Source of the DNA: Magnetovibrio sp.
Lineage (GTDB): Bacteria > Pseudomonadota > Alphaproteobacteria > Rhodospirillales > Casp-alpha2
Length of the DNA: 64,000 bases
Direction: 5' to 3'
Assembly (NCBI GenBank): GCA_002690705.1
Contig: NZFO01000017.1
Coordinates: 8,009-72,008, forward strand
Positions 29,905 to 38,962 of the stretch are shown piece by piece. Made by a program: the position numbers and the translations under genes. Under the pieces are notes generated by a model, which saw nothing but the letters and a program-made list of their open reading frames with translations, was not told the DNA's origin and ran no database searches. How positions within the stretch are numbered: the first letter of the stretch is position 1; each line of letters opens with the position of its first letter.

Positions 29905-30657
29905 TTATAAGGACATAGCAAGACGAATGATTAAGAATATTCCAACTGCAATTAAGATCCAAGCCACTATGCTGCTCATGATGGATGGCGAAAATACGTG
30001 AGCTATCTTTGCGCCAGCAGCCACGCCGATTACAAGGCCTGCGGAGAGGATGGCGCTAGTGACTATATCAACATGCCCGTACCAAAAGTTGCCTACCGTT
30101 GCGAGACTGGCCATCGGCGCTTGCACGGCCTGGCTTAGGCCTACCGCGGTATGAGCAGGAACTTTAAGAGATACCATAATTGGAACAGTGAACAAAGGCC
30201 CGCCAGTCCCCGTCATAGCCGATCCAACTCCGATAATGACACCTAGTCCAAATAATAAAAAGGGGTTTGAAATTTTACGGGGGTCGACTTTTATTTTTCT
30301 GCGTCGCAGCGCATTGATTCCAGCGATGAAGACTAATACTGCTATGACGAACTCCAACCCTTCACCCGGCGTATAGATCGCCCCGAGAGCACCGATTAAA
30401 GCGCCAGGCATGGCGCCCGCCAATAACCAGCTTGCCATAGACCACTCTATTGACCCATGCCGGGCATAGAAAATTGCGCCAACAATACCGGCAAAAAGGT
30501 ATCCAAACATGGCGGCTGCAATGGCGGTATGGATATTTAGTCCAGTCACGTAAGTTAAAAATGGGACTAACAGCACGCCGCCGATCCCAACGCTACCGAT
30601 AAGAATGCCCACCACCACAGCGAATAGACTAAGTGCAATAATAATTATTGGGTCCAA
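29905..30657 (-). CDS. TSUP (TauE/SafE) family permease, copy 3
   Basis: A 250-residue inner-membrane protein with about eight helices. Family signatures are GILIGSVGIGGVLLVPFLTY at the start and GVGSAMTGTGGPLFTVPIMV in the second half, the classic TauE/SafE double motif. The start is a TTG at 30657, with no ATG nearby in frame. It probably exports or imports a small anion. Of the three TSUP proteins here it is nearest to typical 'sulfite exporter' annotations, but no sulfur-oxidation or taurine genes are adjacent. Confidence 0.88.
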   Translation of the reverse strand: MDPIIIIALSLFAVVVGILIGSVGIGGVLLVPFLTYVTGLNIHTAIAAAMFGYLFAGIVGAIFYARHGSIEWSMASWLLAGAMPGALIGALGAIYTPGEGLEFVIAVLVFIAGINALRRRKIKVDPRKISNPFLLFGLGVIIGVGSAMTGTGGPLFTVPIMVSLKVPAHTAVGLSQAVQAPMASLATVGNFWYGHVDIVTSAILSAGLVIGVAAGAKIAHVFSPSIMSSIVAWILIAVGIFLIIRLAMSL

Positions 30658-31020
30658 AGGATTCTGTCTTTCATATAGCCGAGGACATCTTCTGTTTATT
30701 GATGAGCTTACTATACTGAACCGTCTGGGTCTCGCGAGAACAAATATTTAAAGCGTGAGAGTTCTGAGGGATCGAATTGTAGTATCGCTTCCATATAGAC
30801 CAATTTTTTTGGGTTCTGAAAGTGAGAGTATTTAGGGTGATTGACGCGGAGCTTGCCCATGCGCATTATTTCCTGGCAAGCTTATTTTAGGAAGTAAATT
30901 GAGAACTCTGTTAATCTTTAATTTGAATAATGAACAGTCGATTTTATGCTGCAGGATATTTATGCGCTTGCCTAGCGGTAATTCCGCGAAGTCATCGCTT
31001 CAATTGAAGTGTAGTTAGAG
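30658..31020. other. Divergent intergenic region upstream of the SOUL gene
   Basis: This 363-base AT-rich stretch separates the third TSUP gene from the SOUL gene. A 12-base perfect palindrome CTTCAATTGAAG lies at 30998-31009, 11 bases ahead of the SOUL ATG. No Fur-like box is apparent and no gene is supported. Confidence 0.35.
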
Positions 31021-31623
31021 ATGTCGGATATTCGCGGCTTTAAAAACATGTTGATGGTAGGCTTGATTGTTTTTGCTCTTGCCGCGTGTTCGGTATTTGG
31101 AGGTGTAAACGTTGATATTGCGCCATATAAAGTACTTCAAAAAGATGGTCGGTTTGAGATAAGGCATTATGATCAGCTCGTATTGGCCCAGACTAACGGG
31201 CCAAAGCGAGACGGGGGTCTCTCTTATACGTTTCGACGCCTATTTAGCTACATATCTGGCAACAATAATCATTCAAAAGAAATTGCTATGACCGCACCCG
31301 TATTGATGGATACTGAAGGGAAAATAATTAAAAGCATGGCATTTGTATTGCCAACAAGTATTTCTTTTGACACGGCACCGTTGCCCAAAGATCCCTCTGT
31401 GAAAATAATAGAGGTTCGAGATTACACCGTGATATCGATCAAATTCAGTGGATTTTTAAATGAAAACAATATTGCGGAGCGAAAAAAAGAATTACGAGTT
31501 TGGGCGACGCAGAGAGCTCTGAAAATTAATGGCCCAGCAAGAATAGCAGGATATAACCCACCATTTACGCTACCTTTTATGCGTCGAAATGAAGTCCTCA
31601 TTCCAATTATAGAGCCAGAATAG
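31021..31623 (+). CDS. SOUL-family haem-binding lipoprotein
   Basis: A 200-residue exported protein. A signal sequence ends in a lipobox (ALAAC, lipidated Cys at about 23). The SOUL/HBP fold is supported by KDGRFEIRHYDQLVLAQT, KEIAMTAPVLM and a C-terminal AGYNPPFTLPFMRRNEVLI. SOUL proteins bind haem or tetrapyrroles through hydrophobic contacts; bacterial members are poorly characterised. Its place just upstream of a Fur-box-controlled iron locus suggests a link to haem or iron handling, but 337 bases separate it from the next gene, so it is probably a separate transcript. No strong ribosome site is visible. Confidence 0.85.
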   Translation: MSDIRGFKNMLMVGLIVFALAACSVFGGVNVDIAPYKVLQKDGRFEIRHYDQLVLAQTNGPKRDGGLSYTFRRLFSYISGNNNHSKEIAMTAPVLMDTEGKIIKSMAFVLPTSISFDTAPLPKDPSVKIIEVRDYTVISIKFSGFLNENNIAERKKELRVWATQRALKINGPARIAGYNPPFTLPFMRRNEVLIPIIEPE

Positions 31624-31960
31624 TGAATGCCTCAATTGGTTCTCCTGCTGGTTTAAAACTTTTAGCAACAAGTTAGTCTTATAATTTTCAATGATGTAAG
31701 TTCCTCTGGATTGGCAGCTGTAGGGACGTTAATAATTACCTGCTTTTAATTTGTAACTGCTCCACGATTTGATGTATCTGCAATCTAGTCTGGTTGTAAC
31801 CAGGTTAAGGCCTGCGGCTCATTAAGTTGGCACGGATTTTGTGTTTACAAAAACAGAAATAGTTGATAACAATTATCATTCGCAATTGGATAATATAAAT
31901 ATTTCGCCCAATTAATTGGGCTTACCGAGAGCTTTTTCTGCCAACCGCATGGAGTCAAAA
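31624..31960. other. Intergenic region carrying the Fur-like box
   Basis: A 337-base region ahead of the DUF4856 gene. Besides the Fur-like site at 31865-31883 it contains TTTACA just upstream as a possible -35. Nothing else coding is seen. Confidence 0.4.
31865..31883 (+). promoter_or_regulatory. Fur-box-like iron operator
   Basis: The 19 bases from 31865 (GATAACAATTATCATTCGC) match the classical Fur consensus (GATAATGATAATCATTATC) at 14 of 19 positions by hand count. The site is about 80 bases ahead of the DUF4856 start, in the promoter region of a locus that encodes iron-binding and permease components, which makes iron repression plausible. In alphaproteobacteria Fur may be replaced by RirA or Irr, so the actual regulator is open. 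Confidence 0.6.
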
Positions 31961-33373
31961 ATGTTAAACAAACTAATTATATCATCGAGTCTGGTGATAA
32001 GCCTCGCGGGAACCCCTCTACTCGCTAATGCCAATGATGACGTGTATGCAAAGTTCCCAGTGACTTTAAAGGAATATAAAGGAACAAAAACAAATACGGT
32101 CTCCTATTCAGGACAGATAGCACGTCATACGCTTCATGACTCGCTGAAAAAGTTAGCCGGAAAAGGAAATGGTAAACCAAACTCAGAGCTTAGAGCGCAA
32201 ATGATGTCCTACTTTTCTGGAAAAGAAGGAGGGCGTTCTATTATTGCGCCAGCATCTAAGGGTGACTTTATTGTAAAGCAGGTAAACGTTGATCAAATTT
32301 CCAAAAAGAAGAATATTTCGGGTAAAACTTATAAGGGTACAATTAACGGCATGCCCAACAATATGACGGGGCCGGAACTGGTTAAATTTTGGATAGAAAA
32401 GGCCTCTAGCGCGAATAAAGGGGTAGATCGGGCAAACGGTTATAATTACCCGCAGTTAATCTCCAAATTCATCATCGGTGGTATGATGTACAATCAAGCT
32501 GTTGACAATTATTTAGATGAAAAGCTGTCCGCAGATACGAAGCCCAATAACAAGCCCTATAAAAAGGGTGCTCACTATACTGGTAAGGAACACTCGTGGG
32601 ATGAGGGTTTTGGTTACTTTGGTGCGCCTGCACACACCCTGACCCTAACCCCTGCCGATGTATACGCAATTGCGAAACGTAAAAAAGGCGCTATCAAGAA
32701 GGCTGACTATAATGGGGATGGTAAAGTTGACTTGAAGACTGAGATGACTTTTGCTCCGGCTTATTACGCCTCCGGTTATGACAAAGCAGGTAAGGGGAAG
32801 AGTTACCTACACACAATTACCAAGGCGTTCTTAGTTGGCCGTAAACTGATTGCCAGTGTTGGTGGTGAGAAGTTGACGGATCAGCAACGGGCCCTCCTTC
32901 GAGAATACGCTGCAGTCATTGCAAAAAATTGGGAAATGGTTTTAGCGGAATCTGTGCACAAGTATGCTGGGTCCGTATACAATGACATGGAAAAGTTGAA
33001 GACCATAATGGACGCAAAGGGTGACACCACCAAAATGGAGAGTAAGTATTTGAAGCACTGGGGTGAATTAAAGGGCTTCGCCCTTGGGTTGCAGACTGGC
33101 AAAGGTAATCTTGGCGAGACGGCAACAAAGTTGAATCGAATGATTGGCGCTGGGCCCGTGTTAATCAATTCCAGTCAAGTTGTTGATATTGATAGTAAAT
33201 CCAACTATGTACGTGATCAAGCTAATTGGGGTGAATACATGCTCCATATGGCCAAAGTGCAGAAACTGATGGTCGATAAATTCGGGATCAAGGTCCGCAC
33301 AAAATCTATCACAGGTGATTTGGCCTCTCTTGCTAAAAAACTTGGCGCCGGTAATACGGCTGAGAACGATTAA
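31961..33373 (+). CDS. DUF4856 (imelysin-like) secreted protein of an iron locus
   Basis: 470 residues from the ATG at 31961, which has GGAG at 6 bases; MLNKLIISSSLVISLAGTPL starts a clear signal peptide ending near ANA. The motif HSWDEGFGYFGAP (about residues 211-223) is characteristic of the DUF4856 family, whose helical-bundle members are linked to imelysin-type periplasmic iron proteins. An EF-hand/dockerin-like loop, DYNGDGKVDLK (~249-259), could bind calcium. It is the first gene behind the Fur-like site and precedes the FbpA-fusion and FbpB genes, so a periplasmic or surface role in iron capture is inferred. Biochemical function is unknown. Confidence 0.8.
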   Translation: MLNKLIISSSLVISLAGTPLLANANDDVYAKFPVTLKEYKGTKTNTVSYSGQIARHTLHDSLKKLAGKGNGKPNSELRAQMMSYFSGKEGGRSIIAPASKGDFIVKQVNVDQISKKKNISGKTYKGTINGMPNNMTGPELVKFWIEKASSANKGVDRANGYNYPQLISKFIIGGMMYNQAVDNYLDEKLSADTKPNNKPYKKGAHYTGKEHSWDEGFGYFGAPAHTLTLTPADVYAIAKRKKGAIKKADYNGDGKVDLKTEMTFAPAYYASGYDKAGKGKSYLHTITKAFLVGRKLIASVGGEKLTDQQRALLREYAAVIAKNWEMVLAESVHKYAGSVYNDMEKLKTIMDAKGDTTKMESKYLKHWGELKGFALGLQTGKGNLGETATKLNRMIGAGPVLINSSQVVDIDSKSNYVRDQANWGEYMLHMAKVQKLMVDKFGIKVRTKSITGDLASLAKKLGAGNTAEND

Positions 33374-33386
33374 TTAAGTGAGCTTT

Positions 33387-33419
33387 GCGGAGGTCTAGTG
33401 AATAGGTCCGGACCTCCGC
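33387..33419 (+). terminator. Intercistronic hairpin after the DUF4856 gene
   Basis: GCGGAGGTC (33387-33395) pairs perfectly with GACCTCCGC (33411-33419), with AGCT/AGCT pairing continuing beyond a 2-base mismatch. Only a weak T-rich tail follows (TTAGCTTTC). It may be a partial terminator or an mRNA-stabilising element that lowers expression of the downstream fusion and permease relative to DUF4856. Confidence 0.5.
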
Positions 33420-33440
33420 TTAGCTTTCATTAATGCTGTT

Positions 33441-35450
33441 ATGGACACAGTTATCCTCGAGTACTTTCGTTCTCTTAGTGAACCCTTTTTTGACCCGCAA
33501 AAGCGGGTCTTTATTGGTTATTTAGGGTGCGCATTTATCATCGCGTTGGGGGTTCAGTTATGTTTGTTAGGGTTGAGTTTGCGTGAGGCAATTTATGCAA
33601 TATTTTGCCGCAAAGTTTGGTTTTCAGCATCGGCTCTTGCTGACTATAAACTTCTCCTCATAAATCATTTTCTAATGATGGGTATGGGGCCACGCTTGAT
33701 TTCAAAATTGGCATTGGCAACTTTGGTATTCGAGACCCTGCATTACTGGTTTAACGGGCGAACTATTATCTTTCCAGATATGCCAGGGTGGGCTATCGCG
33801 TCAGCTTTTGCGGTTGCTTTATTTATTTTAGATGATGCCTCCAAATATCTTGTTCACAGAGCTTTGCATAGGTGGCCAGTTCTTTGGGCTTTTCACCGTG
33901 TGCATCATAGCGCTGAGACGCTTACTCCATTAACAGTCTATCGGACGCATCCGGCAGAGGCGTTTATCTTCTCCCTGCGCGGGATAGTGGTCCACGCGGG
34001 TGTGATAGGTTCCTTTATTTTCTGTTTTGGAGAGCGGGTTGAACTCTTAACTGTACTGGGTGTTAATGTCCTGCTTTTTGTCTTTAATGTTACAGGTGCA
34101 AATTTACGCCATTCTCATGTGTGGATTACCTATGGTCGTTTTGTTGAGCATTTTCTTATTTCACCTGCCCAACACCAAATTCATCATTCTGTCCATGCAC
34201 GCGATCATGACCGAAACTTCGGCGTTATATTAGCAATATGGGACTGGATGGGTGGTAGTTTATCACTCGCGGGACACAGACAACGGCTGCGTTTTGGTGT
34301 TGCAGACCGTACTGCTAAGGATCACAGCCTAAAAAATTTGTATCTGGTGCCCTTAACTGTCGCTACTCGCGCTGTTGCAACACCTCTTTTACGGGACATA
34401 CCTAAAATGACGCATTCACTCTTTCTGTTTCTCCGCTGTCTTCGAAGCACTGGTGGGCTAGCTTTCATGGTTGGGTTATTGACGCATAGCAGTGCTGCCA
34501 TATCGTCCGAATTAAACATTTACTCTCACAGGCAACCCTTTCTTATCAAGCCTTTCGTTGAAGCCTATGAGAGCCAAACGGGCACGAAGATCAATATTGT
34601 CTACGCGTCAAAAGGCCTCGCCCAGCGTCTTCAAGCTGAGGGAAATCGCAGCCCTGCAGACGTCATCCTCACGGTAGATATTGCTCGTTTACATGTTTAT
34701 GCGGACAAGGATCTTTTGGCGCCTATTCTTTCTCCAGTATTGACAGCGAATATACCGGAGCATCTTCGCGACCCCGAAAATCGTTGGTTTGCCTTCTCTA
34801 AGCGAGCAAGGATTTTGGCTGTTTCCAAGCGTTTAGAAAATATAAATGATATTCAAAATTATGAAGATTTAGCCAACCCGAAGTGGGGTGGACGAGTGTG
34901 TTCACGGCCGGGCAGCCATGTTTACAATCGAGCCTTGGTTGCGTCGGTTATATACGCACTGGGGTCAAGTGCGGCGGAGGCATGGGCCAAGGGGGTATTT
35001 GGTAATTTGGCGAGGCGCCCGCAGGGTAACGACCGTGCCCAAGTGAAAGCGATATTTGAGGGTCAGTGTGATATTGCAGTTATCAATAACTATTACTTTG
35101 GTAAATTAAAATATTCGAATAAACCAGAGCAGCGTGCTTGGGCTGGGGCAGTAAACCTAATATTTCCTAATCAGAATGGACGCGGGACGCATATCAATAT
35201 TTCGGGTGGGGGAGTGGCTAAATACTCCGCAAATAAAGTTGAGGCCCAGAGTTTTCTGGAGTTTCTTACCTCGAGGAAAGCGCAAGATCTATATGCTTCT
35301 GTGAATTTTGAATATCCTGTAAACACTCAGGTGCCACTTCCCAATCAATTAGCATCCTCAGGGAATTTTAAAGAAGATCGTATGCCTATTGCCCGAATTG
35401 CTGAGTTAGCACCTGAGGCTCAACGTATAATTGACCGAGTTCGATGGTAG
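33441..35450 (+). CDS. Fusion: sterol desaturase/fatty acid hydroxylase domain + FbpA-like ferric iron binding domain
   Basis: A 669-residue continuous frame. Residues ~1-310 are a membrane di-iron hydroxylase: several helices and the histidine boxes HRALH (140-144), HRVHH (152-156) and HQIHH (245-249). Residues ~355-669 are a class III ferric substrate-binding protein: SELNIYSHRQPFLIKPFVEA, KWGGRVCSRPGSHVYNRALV, the adjacent tyrosines NNYYFGKL (551-552) that bind Fe3+ in FbpA, and GTHINISGGGVAK. Between them MTHSLFLFL...GGLAFMVGLL (323-346) looks like the ancestral FbpA signal sequence and could act as a membrane anchor placing the domain in the periplasm. An internal ATG at 34407 could also make free FbpA, but its ribosome site is weak. 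The fbpB-like gene overlaps by 7 bases. Confidence 0.85.
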   Translation: MDTVILEYFRSLSEPFFDPQKRVFIGYLGCAFIIALGVQLCLLGLSLREAIYAIFCRKVWFSASALADYKLLLINHFLMMGMGPRLISKLALATLVFETLHYWFNGRTIIFPDMPGWAIASAFAVALFILDDASKYLVHRALHRWPVLWAFHRVHHSAETLTPLTVYRTHPAEAFIFSLRGIVVHAGVIGSFIFCFGERVELLTVLGVNVLLFVFNVTGANLRHSHVWITYGRFVEHFLISPAQHQIHHSVHARDHDRNFGVILAIWDWMGGSLSLAGHRQRLRFGVADRTAKDHSLKNLYLVPLTVATRAVATPLLRDIPKMTHSLFLFLRCLRSTGGLAFMVGLLTHSSAAISSELNIYSHRQPFLIKPFVEAYESQTGTKINIVYASKGLAQRLQAEGNRSPADVILTVDIARLHVYADKDLLAPILSPVLTANIPEHLRDPENRWFAFSKRARILAVSKRLENINDIQNYEDLANPKWGGRVCSRPGSHVYNRALVASVIYALGSSAAEAWAKGVFGNLARRPQGNDRAQVKAIFEGQCDIAVINNYYFGKLKYSNKPEQRAWAGAVNLIFPNQNGRGTHINISGGGVAKYSANKVEAQSFLEFLTSRKAQDLYASVNFEYPVNTQVPLPNQLASSGNFKEDRMPIARIAELAPEAQRIIDRVRW

Positions 35451-37111
35451 CATATTTGGCTCATGTAAACGTTGGTGTTAACAGACTTAGCTTCAATCCT
35501 TGGATTGCAACGACACTCGGGTTAACCGTAATATTTTTCAGTCCGATACTGGCTGTATTTGTGGCGGCCGCTGAAGACAGCTTTGGGCTGTGGGATCATT
35601 TGTTTGCAACTGTCCTACCGCGCTATGTTGTCAACAGTCTTGTGTTAATGATCGGCGTCGGATGCACTAGTTTGATTTTTGGTGTTTCATCTGCGTGGAT
35701 AGTCGTTCGATATGAATTCCCGGGTCGGGTAGCGTTCCAATGGATGTTATTACTACCGGCGGCGGTGCCGGCATATTTAATTGCGTACACTTATACGGAT
35801 TTTCTTGAATATGCGGGACCAGTTCAAGAGGCGGTCAGAGGGGTCTTTGGCTGGCAATCAGCGCAGGATTACTGGTTTCCAGAAATTCGTTCAATGGGTG
35901 GGGCAATTTTAATAATGGGATCTGTTCTCTACCCGTATGTCTACGTCATGGCTCGTACGGCATTTCTCCTGACGCCAAAGTCTCTATACGAGGTTGGCAT
36001 GTTATCCCGACGAAGTTTGTTTTGGAGTATTGGCCTTCCGCTTGCTAGGCCGGCAATAGCAGCAGGGCTCGCTCTGGTATTAATGGAGACTATCTCTGAT
36101 TTCGGGACGGTGGAATATTTCGCCATAGAAACTTTAACGCTTGGTATTTTTAATGTTTGGCTTGGAATGAATAGTTTAGCTGCTGCTGCTCAAATAGCGG
36201 TCTTCAGTTTCTTGTTCATCATAATCTTGTTAGCTTTGGAAATGATCGCGCGTGCAAAGCGGCAATACACGGACACGACTAAAAAGTCGATATCTCTCTC
36301 AGCGGAGTCTGCAACCGGGGGGGTCGTTATATTGTGCTGGATTGTCTGCGCGGCGCCGGTCGTAATTGGATTTTTGACCCCTGTATCCGTTTTGACCAGC
36401 TTTGTATGGGATGGACATTCCCTCGATTTAAGTAAAACGGTTCTTGAAGCCGCACTTAATTCTACTATTCTTGCAGCAATTGTGGCTATACTCGTGATGA
36501 CTGCAGCGGGTTTTTTCGGGTTTGTGTCCAGCTTTCAAGGTGGTGCAATACTTGGTAGGCTAACTGCGGTGGCGTCTATCGGATACGCCTTGCCCGGGAC
36601 CATCCTTGCCATAGGTGTTGTTACTATTGCGGGTGTTATAGATCGCGGTACATCAGATGCACTATTAAAGATTTTTGACATGACATGGCGGGGCTCTATT
36701 GCGAGTGGATTTGGGTTGGTAATTATTGCTTGTGTTATTAGATTTCAAGCGGTGGGTTACGGGGCAGTGATGTCTGGCTTAGGTCGATTGCCTGGGAACA
36801 TGATGGACGCAAACCTATTATTAGGTCATGATTTTAGTGCTGGTATACGACGTGTAATTTTACCCTTAACTAAAATGTCATTCGTTGCTGGCGCGTTGCT
36901 CGTGTTTGTGGACGTTATGAAGGAGCTTCCCATGACCCTGTTGTTGCGACCATTTAATTTTGAAACTTTACCCACGTACGTTTATCAGTACGCTAAGGAT
37001 GAACTTCTTGAAGAGGCGGCACTGCCCGCGTTATTTATAATTGCAACCGGGTTAGTGCCGGTCCTTTTAATGAATGCGGCCTTGAGTAAAATTATGCTTA
37101 AAAAAACCTAA
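35444..37111 (+). CDS. fbpB: Ferric iron ABC transporter permease, FbpB type
   Basis: A 555-residue permease made of two fused halves with about 12 helices in all. Each half has an EAA-like loop: GMLSRRSLFWSIGLPLARPA in the first and NLLLGHDFSAGIRRVILPL in the second, as in FbpB/SfuB-type iron permeases. It would carry Fe3+ delivered by the FbpA domain across the inner membrane. The ATG at 35444 lies inside the end of the fusion gene (7-base overlap), so translation is probably coupled. No ATP-binding FbpC gene follows; the next genes are on the opposite strand, so the ATPase must be encoded elsewhere. Confidence 0.92.
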   Translation: MVAYLAHVNVGVNRLSFNPWIATTLGLTVIFFSPILAVFVAAAEDSFGLWDHLFATVLPRYVVNSLVLMIGVGCTSLIFGVSSAWIVVRYEFPGRVAFQWMLLLPAAVPAYLIAYTYTDFLEYAGPVQEAVRGVFGWQSAQDYWFPEIRSMGGAILIMGSVLYPYVYVMARTAFLLTPKSLYEVGMLSRRSLFWSIGLPLARPAIAAGLALVLMETISDFGTVEYFAIETLTLGIFNVWLGMNSLAAAAQIAVFSFLFIIILLALEMIARAKRQYTDTTKKSISLSAESATGGVVILCWIVCAAPVVIGFLTPVSVLTSFVWDGHSLDLSKTVLEAALNSTILAAIVAILVMTAAGFFGFVSSFQGGAILGRLTAVASIGYALPGTILAIGVVTIAGVIDRGTSDALLKIFDMTWRGSIASGFGLVIIACVIRFQAVGYGAVMSGLGRLPGNMMDANLLLGHDFSAGIRRVILPLTKMSFVAGALLVFVDVMKELPMTLLLRPFNFETLPTYVYQYAKDELLEEAALPALFIIATGLVPVLLMNAALSKIMLKKT

Positions 37112-37150
37112 CGAGTTGACGACCTGTGCCATCTACTCAGACTTGGTGGC

Positions 37151-37173
37151 AAAAATAGTAACGCACTATTTTT
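37151..37173. terminator. Bidirectional terminator-like hairpin between fbpB and hyuB
   Basis: AAAAATAGT (37151-37159) and ACTATTTTT (37165-37173) are perfect inverted arms with a 5-base loop, lying between two convergent genes. The stem is AT-rich, but each strand ends in a T run. Confidence 0.45.
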
Positions 37174-37297
37174 ATCATGTTATCTTTTAAGAAATAATCA
37201 GGCACAAATCATACTACGTATGGGCAACTCACTGTCTTTCTCCGAACTGGGTGTGGCTGAACTCGATTACAAGGCTAATTATTGTATTTACACGCCG

Positions 37298-38962
37298 CTA
37301 TGGATTATAGATCCCGTAATCCCTCGCAATGGTATCTCTTAATATCAGTCCATCTGCGACATCGGCTAAAATTTTATCTAAATCACGATCTCTCGGGTCG
37401 CCGAAACCTGCACCACCGGGTGTGTGTATTATAACTCGGTCGCCAGCGTGGATAATCTGCAAACCTTTTGTCGCTAATTCTTGTCCCGATGCAAGTCGGA
37501 CAGATCCTCTCTCTCCGTCATTGCCGCCAGATCGACCTCTGGCGGGGAATTTGCAGCGGTCGAATGCGGCTAATAGTTCGATGTCAGTGTTGAAAGCCGA
37601 AGAAATCTCAATTACTTGACCCAAGCCGCCACGGTTTTTCCCCGCACCGGCAGATCCTGTTCGATATTCTTTCCTATGCACGATCAGCGGGGCAACTGCT
37701 TCGTTAATTTCAACGGGCGTGCCGCGGACGCCAGAAGGATAAGCGGTTGCTGACAGCCCATCCTTAGTTGGGCGCGCGCCAGTTCCGCCGTTTGTGACTG
37801 CAGTGACAGTAAAAATTGATGAGTCATTGAGGCCTCGATCTGTCTCACCTCTAAATGTCAAATTCCAAAGGCATGATGCCCCCTCTGCTGGAATACGATC
37901 GGGCAAAGCTTGCGCTAAGCAACCAAAAACAACATCAGGGAGCATTTGACCAATCACGTGGCGGGAGCAGACAGCAGAGGGGTATTGGGCGTTTAGCACG
38001 CAATCCTTGGGCGCTGTCACCTTCATTGGCCCTAAGGACCCAGAATTATTGGGGACATCTGGTCGTACGATACAGCTCAAACCAAAGCAGGTATAAGCGG
38101 TGGTATAAGCCATCGGGACATTGATGCCATATCGCGACTTATGAGATGTGCCGCCATAATCGACAGTGATTCCATCTTCAGTTATTGTCAGGGAGGCGAC
38201 TAAATCTAACGGTTCGTCAAATCCGTCGATGGTCATACTGTTATGCCACGTCCCTTTTGGCAGTTTTTCAATCTCAGCAATAACAGCTGCGTAAGAATTC
38301 TCATAGATAAAATCTGAGATGCCCTCAAGATCATCTAAGTCGAATTCCTCCATCATTTTAATTAAACGTCGGCAACCTACGTCGTTACACGCCGCTAGCG
38401 AGTATACGTCGCCCTCGGTCTCTATTGGCTGTCGGGTATTTCGGCGAACCATGGCCATCAACGTCTCATTGATGGTACCTCGATCGGCTAATTTCAACAT
38501 GGGAATATAAATGCCCTCCATGTGGACGTCTGTTCCGTCTGGGCCAGTACCAAGTCCGCCGATGTCGGTAAGGTGCGCGGTGCAGGACAGCAAGGCCACT
38601 AAATATCCGTTTTTAAACGCCGGGGTCGTAAGAACGAAATCATTTAGGTGCCCGGTTCCCATCCACGGATCATTGGTTATATAGATGTCTCCCTCGCTCA
38701 TTTCGTTAGTTGGGAAATATCGAATGAAATGTTTAACCGCCTCCGCCATAGAGTTAACGTGTCCCGGAGTACCGGTAACAGCCTGTGTAAGCATGCGTCC
38801 GCGGCGGTCGAAAACACCCGCTGACAAATCGCCACATTCCCGCACGATAGGACTAAACGCGGTTCGCATGAGTGTCTGTGCCTGTTCTTCAACGACTGAT
38901 AAAAGGCGGTTCCACATGATCTGCATTTTAATCGTGTTGAGACCTTGAGGTTTGGCGGTCAT
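37298..38962 (-). CDS. hyuB: Hydantoinase B / oxoprolinase-type subunit HyuB
   Basis: A 554-residue HyuB-family protein. Recognisable stretches are RTAFSPIVRECGDLSAGVFD, GTPGHVNSMAEAVKHF, DIYITNDPWMGTGHLNDF and the C-terminal HTPGGAGFGDPRDRD. With HyuA it forms an ATP-dependent enzyme that opens hydantoin-type or 5-oxoproline rings. The ATG overlaps the hyuA stop (ATGA), a clear coupled pair. Related acetone or acetophenone carboxylase subunits share the fold, but the neighbouring carbamoylase gene favours hydantoin metabolism. Cytoplasmic. Confidence 0.9.
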   Translation of the reverse strand: MTAKPQGLNTIKMQIMWNRLLSVVEEQAQTLMRTAFSPIVRECGDLSAGVFDRRGRMLTQAVTGTPGHVNSMAEAVKHFIRYFPTNEMSEGDIYITNDPWMGTGHLNDFVLTTPAFKNGYLVALLSCTAHLTDIGGLGTGPDGTDVHMEGIYIPMLKLADRGTINETLMAMVRRNTRQPIETEGDVYSLAACNDVGCRRLIKMMEEFDLDDLEGISDFIYENSYAAVIAEIEKLPKGTWHNSMTIDGFDEPLDLVASLTITEDGITVDYGGTSHKSRYGINVPMAYTTAYTCFGLSCIVRPDVPNNSGSLGPMKVTAPKDCVLNAQYPSAVCSRHVIGQMLPDVVFGCLAQALPDRIPAEGASCLWNLTFRGETDRGLNDSSIFTVTAVTNGGTGARPTKDGLSATAYPSGVRGTPVEINEAVAPLIVHRKEYRTGSAGAGKNRGGLGQVIEISSAFNTDIELLAAFDRCKFPARGRSGGNDGERGSVRLASGQELATKGLQIIHAGDRVIIHTPGGAGFGDPRDRDLDKILADVADGLILRDTIARDYGIYNP

